Assembly (NCBI GenBank): GCA_016081115.2 | Contig: JABTTQ020002607.1 | Location: 1 to 64,000, forward strand | DNA: 64,000 nt | DNA from: Rehmannia glutinosa | Lineage: Eukaryota; Streptophyta; Magnoliopsida; Lamiales; Orobanchaceae | Direction: 5' to 3' | Shown: in pieces, positions 12,290-24,491 of the stretch | Numbering within the stretch: the first letter of the stretch is position 1 | How the letters are laid out: each line of letters begins with the position of its first letter | The notes under the pieces: model-generated | The model's input: only the letters and a program-made list of their open reading frames with translations | Database searches by the model: none | What the model was told of the DNA's origin: nothing | Made by a program: the position numbers and the translations under genes

Positions 12290-12755
12290 GCTAATTGGCT
12301 ATTGATTCTCGACTATCTTTGGATCACCGAGTGGTGGAGGGAAAACCACGTCGAGGCACATGTCAAATCTTTAGGAAGCAGGCTAATTTCTGGTTTAGCA
12401 AGAAGCAAAATTCAATAGCCACCTCTGGTGACGAGAATACATAGCTGCGCGAGCGGTGTTGCAAGCTACAGCCCAAGTCCTATGGATGAGACAAGTGAAA
12501 AGACTATGAAGTTGAGGAAAAAGAAATTCCAATCATGTGTGATAACACAAGTGCAATAGCAATCACTCAAAATCTGTGTTGCACTCAACAACAAAGCATA
12601 TTGATGTCGAGATATCATTTCATAAGAGATCACGTTGAAAAGAAGGACATCATCCTGGAATATATCTCAAGCGATAAACAACTAGTGACATCTTCACAAA
12701 ACCATTATGTGAGTCAAGATTTGAAGAACTCAAACATGAGTTGGGGTTAATTGAA
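12290..12755 (+). pseudogene. RNase H region of element 2
   Basis: Broken frames give the usual end of copia pol. The block VMCDNTSAIAITQN is at about 12533-12575, the stretch RYHFIRDHVEKKDIILEYIS is at about 12612-12670, and the tail is homologous to the RNase H end at 1-253. The ADIFTKPL motif is damaged here. Confidence 0.75.
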
Positions 12756-13319
12756 CTGGTGACACGGAGAAGAATCAAAAGAAAAGAAATGGAACGAGAA
12801 AAGGAGGTGAAAAAGAGTGAACACGTAAAACCCATTTCGAGAATAAATTTATAGTCGGAAAGAAATGACTATAAAGTCGGTGATATTTGAGTCACTAAGA
12901 GAACTGTGAGAAGCGAGTTAAATCGGCTAAAGAATAATTTGAGTCACTTATAAGCAAAGTGACAAAAGCGATCGTTTTGACTAAGCGGGAATGTTTTAAG
13001 AAATACGTCAAAGATAATGATGATGTGTACGAGAGATAAATTTGCACAACAAACATGATTGGATATAAATCTTTGCCGCATTAAATACGAGATATTTAAT
13101 GCTAAATAGGCGTGCAAAATCTAAGCCGTTGATTTCGATCACATTTCAAAACCACCCGCACGTCCTTTCATAAACCATATTTAAACCATTTTTCGTCCGT
13201 TTCTCTCTCACACTTCTAAAAGCTGTTCATTTCTTTCTCTCAAAAGCAAAGGCAAAATTGTCTCGAAACCCTTTCTATCTTCAAATCAATTTACGAGTTT
13301 TCTTGATATAATCTGAAAA
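12756..13319 (+). other. spacer between pol and the extra ORF, element 2
   Basis: No recognisable gene. It is conserved with 254-680 of element 1 and with the minus-strand copy at 24492-25000, and ends at the start codon of the extra coding region. Confidence 0.6.
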
Positions 13320-16300
13320 ATGGCACCAACTTATGACTTTACCAAGTTAGGAAAGAAATCCACCTAGGCTCTACGGTGGATTTGACGGAATGATTAAACA
13401 GGGGTCCGACGACACCCTAGTGAAGAAAATCTGAAAAGTTGGAAAGCGTCCCGGTGAAACCGTTTCGGCGTTAGAATACCCGATGACATATGTGGAGGAG
13501 GTCGCACAATTCTACGTGAATCTTTGAGATTCACGATGAAGGAATAAAGTCATCACATTCACGGAAAGCGGTGACTATCTCGCGAAAAGATTTGGCGAAC
13601 ATTGCTCTTTGCCGGCGAAGGAGCATCGAGATTAACGAAGGCTGATGTAAACCTGGGCCGATGCTTGGAAAGAAATAGCCAAGCCCGACTTTCTTTGATA
13701 AAATAGTGTATACTGACAAACAAGAAGCTGCTTGAAGGAGGATTATCACAAGTGTTGGACATAGTTGCCAAATGTATCGACATCAAATTTGCGGCTTTGA
13801 CCAATCATCAAAGGCAAAAAGCGATTGTAATGGCATTGCAATCATGGCGAGAAAAAGAAGATAAAGCTGAGTTTGTTTGTCACGGACATCGCGAGCGTGG
13901 GGAACAAATCCTTCAAGGAAGATGGCACATTTGGAGGATCCCTAGGATATGACCTAGTGATTGGCCGACTAATGGAGGTGAAAGAGTCCCTCTTAGACAT
14001 GGGAAAGCATTCCATGTTAACAAGAGGATGTTGAGCAAATCTCTCGGCGCCTGAGAAGAGAGCTTACGCCAAGAGAGCGACACAAGTGAGGGGGAATCGG
14101 TGACCCAGAAGATACAGTTGTTTCCTCTCCAACCAAGAAGAAAGCGCCCGCGGTAATTGCTAAAAAAGCTGTTGCCCGCAACAAAGAAAACCAAATATGC
14201 TCCGCCCCTGCAGCGAGTCACTGCCCGGCCAGCCGTGTCTCCTGCCCCTGCAGCGACGGTCGAGAAGGACTCACAAATACCTTCTCCGATCGTCAAAAAG
14301 AGGAGAACCGAGAAGCCACGACGGCTGCTCCTCGAGAAAAAAGACACCAAGACCGGCCCAACCGCCCAAGACTTAGAGGACACCGTCTACGAACAGAAAT
14401 CCCTACGGTACAAACTAGGAGAGACGACGAATTATCAAGCGCTCCAGTGGAGAAACCGGTGAGTCAACCACTCGGCTAGAGCAGATCTGGGAGGCTATTT
14501 GGAGAAGTAGAGTCTCCGATGTAGTTGATAAAACGAAATCTGCTTTGAAAGCGTCAGAGGCAACCGAAGACACATTTGTAGTTCACATTGAACACCTGAA
14601 AGAACTGCTTTCGGCGGATAGTGATGTAATGATCCTATCTCCACCTTACCCGGACATCCAAAATCGTCTGCGAGAGTGGAGAAATGGAAATTGAGTCGAT
14701 CCAGGAACAGTTCCAACGGCCGAGTTCATAGAAGAAGAAGAGGATATGTTGAGCTTCCTTGGGTGACCCTTTGTACTCCCAAAGCCGGATGAAGACAAGC
14801 GCACGGACATCTGCAGATCTACAAGGACAAGGAGAAAGAAAATCAAGCGAGAGGAAAGGCCGAGGCACGTGAGAAGGCAAGCATTCCATCCTATCTCGGC
14901 ACCCACAGAACACACACATCCTCTCCTTGATGTCTTCTCACAGTGATGATGAGGATCCAGGAGAATCTTTGCTACTCTGAGAAGAGTTGCAAATGCAGCA
15001 AGCATTGCATGAATCGAGAATCCTTCACGAGCAAAAAGCATCGATGGAGGGACCAGGAGAGTCCTCGAACACACGGTGAAATTGATCAATGGGAGTGGTT
15101 CAGCAAATCGCCCTTTGTTGTTGCTGCCACCACTTCCCCGCTCACTCGGAAGAGAAGCGATAAGGGTCATGGCGATGCGGGATAGTGGGGACCCAGTCGA
15201 GCCAACCCCTATTGAAGGTGTTGTACCACCTGCCTTTGGCTGAACATTCAATCGAAGCAGCCGGGAGTTTGGAGACGAGTGACCCATTCAAAGTCACTCG
15301 GTGGTGCGCCCGGTGGGGAAACTCCCTCCCGCTGCGGCAAGGTCGGAGGATCTTGCGAGATGACTCACAACGAATCAAGGAGGCGAAGTAGAGAAAATAC
15401 AAACACAAGAAGAACAACAAGTTGCCATCAACGAAGCTCGGCGATTGAGGCTGTCTCGGGTGAGTGCCAAGCTCTACGAAGGCTAATGACGTTCTTGAGG
15501 CGATCGAAAACCTGAGATGGAACGTACTGGGAGTTAACACTCTGGGCGATGAAAGTGCAATCCATGGGGTTGAGACTCAATGGATGCCACCGAGAAGACC
15601 TAAGACAAGCGACACTTTGTCGAAAGGAGGACCAAAGCCCATTGCGATGAGAGATTTGGAGGTAATGAAGGCCACGGGAGGTTGAGACTTCCGGGGTAAA
15701 GCTGAAGTAGAGAACATCCTCCTACTATCATCGACCCATCGAGAAGGAGATAAGCGCACTTCATGATTCCCGGGATAATCTGATGTAACCTTCTCCGGGA
15801 TCGGAAGGCGAAGAAGAAGTTGAGTCATCCCCCGTGACGAGATCAAAAGACTGTGCGGATGTTCCAAGCACGAGCAAGTCGATCCCAAGACTACTTCGTC
15901 AAACCTTTAATTTTGATGATGAGCCACCAATGGAAATCTCATCATCGTCCGATGACGCGCTCTTGATAAAGGCCGAGGACCGTCTCACATAATTGGAAAA
16001 ATCGGTGAGACCAACGAAGGCCGTTGAGGCATGTTGAGGCTCAAAAAGCGGGACCACTTCACAACAAAACCCGTGTGAACCAGAGTCATCGCACAGGCTC
16101 CTGCTGCGGCGGCCAGATCGATTCCCAAAAAAAGAACTTCACGCGCACCACTCATCATCGAACGGATCCCGGTTGGCGGTGATGAATCCTTTGTAGAATC
16201 TTTTCCTTTTCTTTGGAGATACAGGAACTCCATGAAGAGTCGGAAAAATAACAAGCACGCTATCGCAGACAGCTCCGTTTTTCAATCGGGCACCATTGTT

Positions 16301-17797
16301 CGGTGATTATGATTTTGATTTGCATGGCCATCGATTTGCGGCGGAAGAATCATTTGAAGTCCGCGAAGTGTTCAAGGCATTATTGGCCGAGATTGAGCGG
16401 ATGGAGGCATCGAGGCCTCTATGGATATGCGATCGGACAACGAGAGATGCCAATCTCACTGGCGATTTAAGAGGCATAATGATCGAGATCGGGGAATGGT
16501 GGCACAAGAGCAAACAATGCGTGTGGAACAAGTGAGATACTTGAGGACATTGTTCAATAAGGCTTGGTGTGGAGAGTGAAAATGCGATGCAAAACGAAGG
16601 CGAGAGAGAACATATTGAGCACATGCATGAAGCTCACATTGCCGAGGTTAAGCTGCTGCGTGAGCAAAACAAGAGTGATCTACGGCGTTTGGAAGAGACC
16701 ATGAATACAAAATTCACCCTTCTCATGGCCGTGAGATGAAGTGATTTGTGAAGTCCAACGTTACTCGATCCGAACGGACTCGAGACAAAACTCAACTATC
16801 GTGGCTCGACTTCCCGCTTGCAAGTCTATTTCAAGCGTTCCTCTCTCCTTTGATGATGCCAAAAAGGGGGAAGAGGAATACTAAAAAAGCGCAAGAGGAT
16901 CGAAGTTGAGAAAGGAAGGAGCATTGCGAAGGGAAATCTCTTTGAGGGGAGGATCAAAAGATATGACCTTGATGATTGCACAAACCCCTCAACGGGGTCT
17001 GTCACGGTGACATTATAAGCAAAGCAAACTCCGCGTGACTCGCCACTCCAACACTCCGTATCTATGGTGAAAAGAGAAAAACAATTGAATCGGGGATGAA
17101 GGAAGTGGAAGGAAGAATGGATGCCCGAGTTATGAACATCTTGAAAGAACATGGAGGCATTCCGGTGAAGCGAGAGACACTTATGCCATTTCGGATGTCG
17201 GAACAGAGCCACGGTCAGTTGATGAACTTAAAACGCTCGAATACGGGGATACTTTGCAAATATGTCTATGGATCAAGCTTGGGACTTGTCTTTGGGAAAA
17301 GGGTCTCACGTTATGTGAAGAAGGCGACGAGCGACGGACTCACCGATCACTCTGCTGGTCACTCCGCTGGTCACTCATTTGGAAAGAAGAAGACCAAAGT
17401 CTGATACGCCCCAGGAGGTAGAGGAAGAAGCGATAGTGGAGGAAGAAGCTTGGACCAGGCCTCCGCCCAAAAACATTGAATATGTGGATCCGAGGAAGAA
17501 AAGGAGGGATCTCTTGGGTGGGCTTGACCAAGTAGCAAATTTGCAAGTGGCTAAAACTAACGCGAGTATGCAAAAAAGAATAGAAGAAGAAAACAAGAGA
17601 CAAACTCAGCTATGGGAGGAGAGACGGGAAATAATAAGAAGAGATGAAGTCGCTGGAAGGCATATGAAAAGAAAAAGAAGCGGTGACAGCGAAAAAAGAA
17701 GAAAGAGAAGAAGATCTTTGAACAAGATGAAAGAAGGAGACAACGAAGGAGATGAAGTGTTCTTTGTCCAACCCTTCGTGTATTTTATTATGTAAAT
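13320..17797 (+). pseudogene. very long extra coding region of element 2
   Basis: It starts MAPTYDFTKLGKK. About 4.5 kb of decayed coding sequence lies between RNase H and the polypurine tract, an unusually large accessory region. N-terminal block (13320-14050): pieces such as LDIVAKCIDIKF and the FKEDGTFGGSLGYD equivalent at about 13910-13950. Middle block (14100-16700): charged and Pro/Ser-rich, with an acidic FIEEEEDMLSFLG box at about 14730-14766 that recurs in the copy at about 23014-23050 (FIEEEEELLSFLG). C-terminal block (17050-17795): KEVEGRMDARVMNILKEHGG, then a Lys/Arg/Glu-rich probable coiled coil. Lies where env-like ORFs lie, but I see no signal peptide or convincing membrane segment. 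Unknown protein. Confidence 0.65.
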
Positions 17798-18009
17798 ACA
17801 TACAATGTAAGTCTTACGTATTAAAGCTATAAATTCTTTATTTTTTGTAGACAAATATGTGCTCGATACACCTTGTAAAATTGTGTAAAAGTACAAGAAT
17901 GATATGATCAATAAAAAGATTGATTCTCCGCATACATTCTATGTCAATACACTATCTGTATGTATCTTTGTTATTTGCATTTTTGAATGGTTTAAGTTTT
18001 GGCATCATC

Positions 18010-18022
18010 AAAAAGGGGGAAA
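18010..18022 (+). promoter_or_regulatory. polypurine tract of element 2
   Basis: A run of A5-G5-A3 one base before the 3' LTR, identical in arrangement to 2923-2935. Confidence 0.88.
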
Positions 18023-18023
18023 T

Positions 18024-19578
18024 TGTTAGGAAATTTATTGTTTAGATTTTGATGAATGCCATGTAAAACTTAGAATAGAAAGTTGGCACCCCAATTCTTG
18101 ATGTAAAATGTATTGTAATAAATAAGTGGCCAAAGTGAGTTAAGTCGCCTACGCATACTAACATGCAAGAAGACAATTGAAGACTAAAAAAGGAAGACTC
18201 ATTTGGGACAGTGAGTATGGCAAAGAAGAGTAGATGGGAACTCTCTTTGAAGAAGCGGTGAGATGCGGTGAGTGGAGTATCGGTCAAGTCAACTCAAGAA
18301 AAGCTAAGTCTCGAGTTGAAGACGAGAAGAGTCATCCATGATTGGAAGTCGACTCTAAGTCACCTGGGGAAAGCAAGGAAATGCATCAAGTCGAGATAAT
18401 TGTAAAAGATCATTGCCTGAGAAATCAAGAGAATTACTTAAACAAGTAATATCTCCATACCACCTTTCTCGAGTGCTCGGTCCCGAAGCGTGCAAAAGGA
18501 ATGAACCAATGGGAAGTACTACACCGTGTCGAACTACGAAAAGGTGAAAGAACAATTCATACGAGGAAATGGCAATTCCAAGGATCGCAACAAGACAAGC
18601 CAACGATCGCAAGTGACTTTCAAAAATAAGCCTATCTCTTTGGGCAAATTTTTGAAAGATCACTATAAAAGGCCGAGGAATGACTACGAGAGCGGTGACC
18701 CTGAACCACGAACATTCAAGAAATCAATCAAATTGTAACGAGAAATACTCTCAAATCATTCAAGATTAATCCTCAAGCCTACATTACGAAGCACATCAAT
18801 CCAACACTCACCCTGTGAAGGAAAGATAATTTCAATCAGTTGAAGAGGAAACTTTTGAAGAAAGGGGTCTACATTCCACGAAGGATTGTAGGAAGGTTCA
18901 AGGTCGAACCAAGTCTTAAGCTTTTGGAGGGCTTCGTGATCAAATCCAAAGAGCTTGAGCAAGTGAGTCGTAGTAACAAGGCAGTTTGCCACTGTGAAGA
19001 AGGCGGTCGTAAGAGAAGCCCGGTGAGTGATCAAGGCGTCTCATCGAGTCCCAAAGGATCAAGTGTTTGTGTGATCAAGAATTGTATCGGACTGTTACCA
19101 CTTTGTAAACGATCATTACCTAGTGGATTCCTCCGGGAGTTGGAGAAGAGAGGAGTAGAAGAATTACCCCATCTTGAACCTCTATAAAAATTTTTTTGTG
19201 TCATTTACATTTCAGCATTTTAATTCTGCATTTTTAACTCGCTTATATATCTTTGATAAATTTGCTATCCATTTGATAATACAAGTACTAAATCCAAGAC
19301 TAAACTCTTACTTAATCAAACTTAAGGGTGTTAAGTCTTCCGCTGAAAACAAAACCACAGTTGAGTTAATTTAGAGTCAACGGTGAGTTATTCCATCAAC
19401 GGCTCGATTGAGTGCATTTGAGAGACTAACTCTCTTGATTGACTAAATCGATCGGTATCCATCAAGGACACATTTGTGTAGAATCAACTCGTATATTTAA
19501 AAGGACTAAATCGAAAATTTGGTAAGGTTTATTCAACCCCCTTCTAAACCTTACACTTACACCCCTCGGGGACCTACA
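18024..19578 (+). repeat. 3' LTR of element 2 (1555 bp)
   Basis: Begins TGTTAGGAAATTT and ends GGGGACCTACA, followed at once by the CCATG target duplication. Closest to the 5' LTR at 5626-7170. Confidence 0.92.
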
Positions 19579-19583
19579 CCATG
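19579..19583. repeat. target site duplication CCATG, right
   Basis: Matches 5621-5625 exactly. Confidence 0.92.
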
Positions 19584-21875
19584 TTCCTCAATCCTATTGG
19601 GATGACATTGTCACCACTCTTTGTTTTCTAATAAACCGTATGCACTCTAAACTCCTCAAATACAAAAGCCCTTATGAAAAATTCTTTGGTCATAAGCCTA
19701 ATTATAGTATCCTCGGAACTTTTGGTTGTCTCTGCTATCCTCATTTGAGACCATGCAACAAACACAAGCTTGAATTTCGCAAAGACACCCCAGGCACATT
19801 TCTTTGTTACGATCTCAAGATACAAGGCATACAAAGTCCTCCTCCCTAATAAGAAGGTTATCATCACGAAATGTGATCTTTGATGAATCCGAATTTCCCT
19901 TCCAAACCGATTTTCATCTGCTCCTATACATTCTTTCCCATCCCATTCTTCATCTCATCCATTTCCTTTAATTTCTATTACCCCTGATTGTCCCCTTCCA
20001 CCCCACCTTTCCCAATGATTCTTCATCTTGAAGAATTCTTCCTCTCTGCCTTCCCGATCCTACTCCTCCATCTCGGTCATCCTCTTCCACCTCTTCTTCT
20101 CATCATACTCATATTGAGATTTTTCCAAATACTTACATTCTGGTGGCACATTGACTATAAATTTACCAATAGAATCGGATTGTATGCCTAACACCAACCC
20201 TATTGGTTTGTTATTCCTCATGATGTTGCGAGAGGCAGTGTAGATTCAGTCCTATTATTGAAAGCACACACCCCATGGTTACATGTTCAAAATCGGTATA
20301 CACAAACCAAAATCTTATGTGGCATTGTTTTTCAAGCAAGCATTGAGCCCCGTTCTCTCCTCAAAGCTCTTGAAATACCGAATGGAGGATGCTATGCGGC
20401 GTGAATATCGCTCTCATCAAAAATCAAAATTGAGTTTAACCCTTTTATCAAGTTGCCTCACGATAAGAAGGCAATAAGTTGTAGATGGGTGTTCAAATTG
20501 AAAAAGAACTCGAGATGGCTCCATAGCCAAATATAAGGCTCGGCTTGTTGCACGGGGTTTTACTCGAGATGCTTGGACTTGATTACACCGAAACTTTTAG
20601 CCCTGTTATACGACCCCCCCCATCCGAATTGTGTTGTCTCTTACTTTGTCTAATTCTTGGATAATAAGGCAGTTGGATATTGACAATGCTTTTCTTAATG
20701 GGGATATTGATACAGAACTTTACATGGAGCAAGTTCTAGGTTTTGAACACGTGCACGATCAAGGACAACCCTTGGTTTGTAAGTTGCACAAGTCCTTTAT
20801 GGTCTCAAGCAAGCTTCAAGAGCTTGGTCCTCCAAACTGAGCAAGGTGTTACACTCTTTTGGATTTTTTATGTCAAAAGCTGACAATTCTTTATTTATCG
20901 ACGGACAGAAATAATTAAACCCTCATTCTTACTTATACCGATGACATTATCATTATGGTTCGTGTGATCATGTTATTCAAAACGTGATTGATGATCTTCA
21001 TGCAATATTTTCTCTCAAAGATCTTGGAAAATTATCTTATTTTTTTGGGAATTCGAGGTTGATTAGACAAGTCGTGGCATTCTTTTGTCACAAACCAAGT
21101 ATATTCAGGAATTATTGGGCCGGTCTTTGGAATGAAGGAGGATGGTGCATCTTTTCGATGATCACACATCCAATTTTGTCTAAAAACGAGGGACAACTTT
21201 GTTACTAATGCTACGTTGTACAGAAAAATCGTTGGAAGTTTGCAATATGCAACAATGACAAGGCCGAATATTACTTATAGTGTGAATAAGGTGAGTCAAT
21301 ATATGTGAAATCCCCTCGATAGTCATTGGAAGGCTGTCAAATGTATTTTGTGGTATCTTGCTGGTACAATTGATCATGGTCTTCTTTTTATCAAAAATCC
21401 TATTCAAAGGGTGATTGCATTTGCTGATGCTGACTGGGGTTGATTTAGATGATAGGCGATCTACATCAGGTTATTGTGTTTATCTTGGAGGTAATTTGGT
21501 TTCATGGAGTGCTAAAAGGCAAGCTACCATTTCGAGATCCAGCACGGAGTCCGAGTATCGAAGCATTGCCAGTACTACCTGTGATATAGTTTGGTTACAT
21601 TCATTATTGACTGAATTGGGAGTTCAGGTTCATAAGCCAACAACAATTTGAATGAGATAATCTTGGAGTCGTTTCTCTTTCGTCAATCCTATTTTCCATT
21701 CACATACCAAACATTTTGTTCGAGAGAGAAGGTTAATGAAAACTTTATTTTGGTTCAACACATTCCTTCTACGGAACAAATTGCGGATATTCGACAAAGC
21801 CTTTATCGGCCAATTATTCGTCCGACTTCGCAACAAAAGTGAATGTGGTTTCAAAGTCGTCCGAATTGAGGGGAT
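19584..21875 (+). pseudogene. element C pol: integrase end, RT and RNase H
   Basis: It continues the integrase begun at 5512. KYKSPYEKFFGHKPNYSILG and FGCLCYPHLRP (19659-19760) are the conserved C-terminal integrase block. RT follows with ISCRWVFKLK (20475-20505) and QLDIDNAFLNGDIDTELYM (20670-20727). The catalytic YxDD box at about 20936-20950 is damaged. The RNase H block shows DDRRSTSGYCVYLGGNLVSW and ISRSSTESEYRSIA (21445-21575). Frames change often. Smaller and from a different copia lineage than elements 1 and 2: it has no extra coding region and a short LTR. Confidence 0.85.
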
Positions 21876-22202
21876 TGAAAGATGATGATCAAATCAACCC
21901 TTGGTTTTGATCATCGAGAATAAAACAAATGCGAGAGGATCACATTGCTTGGCCTTCAAGGATTACAATCCAACTCATCGGGAAAGATTCCATTTTATCC
22001 TAAATTATGTTATGCATTTGCAGACTATGTTATATATTTGCGGACTCCTTATTCGGTGGAACCAATGTAACAGTGCCACATTTTTCATCTAGATTATTCT
22101 AAGGCTCTATATATGGCATCATATTCCAAAATACAAGATATATTCTCTGCAATTATTCCTTGTTTGTTTCCTTTTCATTATGAATTTGATAGAATTCTAT
22201 CA
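21876..22202 (+). repeat. 3' LTR of element C (327 bp)
   Basis: Starts TGAAAGATG right after a purine-rich tract (GAATTGAGGGGA, 21863-21874) and ends TTCTATCA; the ends form a near inverted repeat (TGAAAGA/TCTATCA). A TATA-like CTATATATGG lies at about 22108. The 5' LTR of C is left of the window. Length fits small copia elements. Confidence 0.65.
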
Positions 22203-22379
22203 AATGTTCTTATGTTTTGCCTCTTTACTTAGGGAAGTCTCAACCTCCTTAAGAGCTTCATTACCCACAACAGTCTCAACCATTGTGGGGCCTTCTACAT
22301 TCTTTTCGACAATCTCAGCTTCATCGACCTGCATTTCAGAGAAATCTCAGTTGGGACAATCTCAACCATCCGAGCTTCA

Positions 22380-23066
22380 TTGATTTCACTCTGCTCATCA
22401 GTTGTTTTCTCATCTTTGCCTTCTGACTTCAAAGATTTTTCTCCCACAACGTCCTCCGACCTAGCTGATAAGGAACCTATACTCCCTTCTTTAGAAGTGA
22501 AGAAAAAGCGTACTCCCAAGTCCCGCAAGGCAGCCGCGCTAAAATCTATTGAAACACATGCCTTCACTATTGAAGAGCCTCAAAACGTTGAACCAAAGGT
22601 CCCTCTAGTTCCCACCAAGAGAAGGCGATTGTCCTGGAAGTCGTATTGGGAGATGCCAGCGGAGTTCGACACTAAGCAAGAGAAACCAAAGCAGACTGTC
22701 ATTGCTCAAGAGGAGCAGTCTCCAGAGAAGAAGTGGGATACACCAAAGACTGCTGATAAGGATCAACAAAGAATCGAAGACCCAGCTGCCCATGAGACAG
22801 CTGTGGAAATGGGGGTAAGTTGTCTCATCCCCTCAAAACCGATACTCATGTACATGAGCAAGAACAAGCCTCTTTGGCCACCATTTCGGAATATGGAGAT
22901 GAGGAAGTCAATCAAATCATGTACTCTCCAGTCTATCTGGACATCCAACAAAGACTCAGGGACTGGAGGTGATGGAAGCTGGATTACTCCAGACAACAAT
23001 TCGTCACCTGATTTCATTGAAGAAGAGGAGGAGCTTCTAAGCTTCCTAGGCAATGTTACAGTCTAA
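22380..23066 (+). pseudogene. middle part of the extra ORF, open over 228 codons
   Basis: The longest uninterrupted stretch of this protein in the window. It is Lys-, Pro- and Ser-rich at first (SLEVKKKRTPKSRKAAALKS), has probable disorder in the centre, and ends in the acidic box FIEEEEELLSFLG shared with element 2 at about 14730-14766. The ATG at 22380 is internal to the original protein, because similarity to element 2 begins before it. No known domain recognised. Confidence 0.6.
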
Positions 23067-23556
23067 TACGATGAAGAGTTTTGCATCAATGCTCTCCGAA
23101 CAATTAAGGAAGATGAGAAGAAGAAAGCCTAGAGAAAGCAAAGCCCTCTAGAAATCAATGATTTATGTATACACGGGGACACATGAACATCTCATGGAAT
23201 CAATCGATAAGCGATATGGAGGAGATGGACCCCATTCTTTGCGGTGAAGACCGAATTCCAACAGGCCATCAAAGAATCAAGAGCCATGCACGAGCAACAC
23301 CTTCATAAAGGTCCATGAGATTTATCCCAACCATATCCTAGATCTATTCCCTTCGGAGTAGGGAAGCGATTGCAACCGTCATTCTTTGCAACCACCTCCC
23401 CGTGCAATCCAATGATGGCTCTCGGGGGAATGGCGATGAAGCGGGAACACGGGCACCCCTAGCCAAGCCTACCTCCTAATAAGGTGTTGTGACCTATGCC
23501 CAATGGTTGACTACTCAACAGAAACACAACCGTGTCTCGGGAGGTGAGTAACCCCA

Positions 23557-24491
23557 CTATCGTTCACTCACCATTTTGTGGTCTAGCGCTATTTGGGGGA
23601 AGCTCTCTCTCTTGGATTTGGTCACAGGGGTAGGAACATGTTTGATTGTTACAACTCTCTTGTTTAATACCGACTTGGGTGATAGAGCTGGAGCGATGGC
23701 GGTTGTGTCCTCGGTGGGGTGGTGATTCTCCCTCATTGGTATAAGCTTTCCTCGCGTGAGCTTTCTTCTTGCGCTTGAGAGATTTTCATTAAACATCCTC
23801 TTATTCGCATGGAAGGGCTTCCCATAGGCGATGATATCCCTTGATCTCCATCAAATGACTAATGATTAGGCCCCGGGGAGCATCCAAAGTCCCATCCTCC
23901 TTGAAGGACTGTTGCCCATATTTTTGGCAAATTCGGTGAAAGACAATTTAGCCTAATTCACCTTGTTCTCCTTCATAATTGCGGCCATCACCGTCACTTT
24001 GTTCGTGACACCTCGTTAAAGCTCCCGAACTTTATATCTACACATTTGGACACCACGTCCATCAACTTGTGGTAGTCTCCTTCATTAACTCCTTCTAGTC
24101 AGTTTGTATAGGGCATCGCGAAGAAACTTTGGCTTCGCAATTTCTTTCCAAGCCGTAGCTAGGTTCACGTTTTCTTAGCTATATCCTTCAATCCTTCATT
24201 TGGCAGTTTGCAATGTTCGGCCGGAGTCCTTTACCGTGATTTTAATCTCCGGCCATGAACATATGATCAAATCTCATCGTCATGCACCTCGGTGTTCACG
24301 TAGAACATGGCTACTTTCTCTAAGTAATTATGAGCAAACTCCGTGTGTGAAAGTCCTTCAAACCGGACTTCTCGAGCTTTGAAGCAATCTTCTTCACATG
24401 AGCCTCATCACCGCTTGATCATTCATTTGAAATCATTTGAAGCGGGAGTGGATTTGCTTAGAAACTTAGTGAAATCATGTGTGGAGGCCAT
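23557..24491 (-). pseudogene. N-terminal part of the extra ORF, minus strand
   Basis: The ATG at 24491 opens with MASTHDFTKF, equivalent to MAPTYDFTKL in elements 1 and 2. The frame breaks several times. The last open piece (23796-23557) begins MFNENLSSARRKLTRG and matches the segment following AFHVNKRML in element 2 (about 14015-14060). It stops where the plus-strand block begins, so this is one half of an inverted pair. Confidence 0.6.

Larger units (their letters stand above)
5626..19578 (+). mobile_element. complete Sirevirus-like Ty1/copia element 2 (13.95 kb)
   Basis: Two alignable LTRs (1545 and 1555 bp), a primer site, gag, protease, integrase, reverse transcriptase and RNase H in copia order, a very long extra coding region, a polypurine tract and a perfect 5-bp target duplication. 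The RT motif IYVDDIIFGSTN and the FLGLQVKQ stretch are typical of the Sirevirus (SIRE/Maximus) lineage. Every coding part is interrupted by shifts and stops, so the copy is non-autonomous although the LTRs remain similar. Inserted into the integrase of element C. Confidence 0.92.

Noticed and set aside
17379..17795. Host nuclear protein from the Lys/Arg/Glu-rich 138-codon frame
   Set aside because: The same stretch exists at the same place in element 1 (about 2340-2680), so it is the C-terminal end of the retrotransposon's extra coding region.
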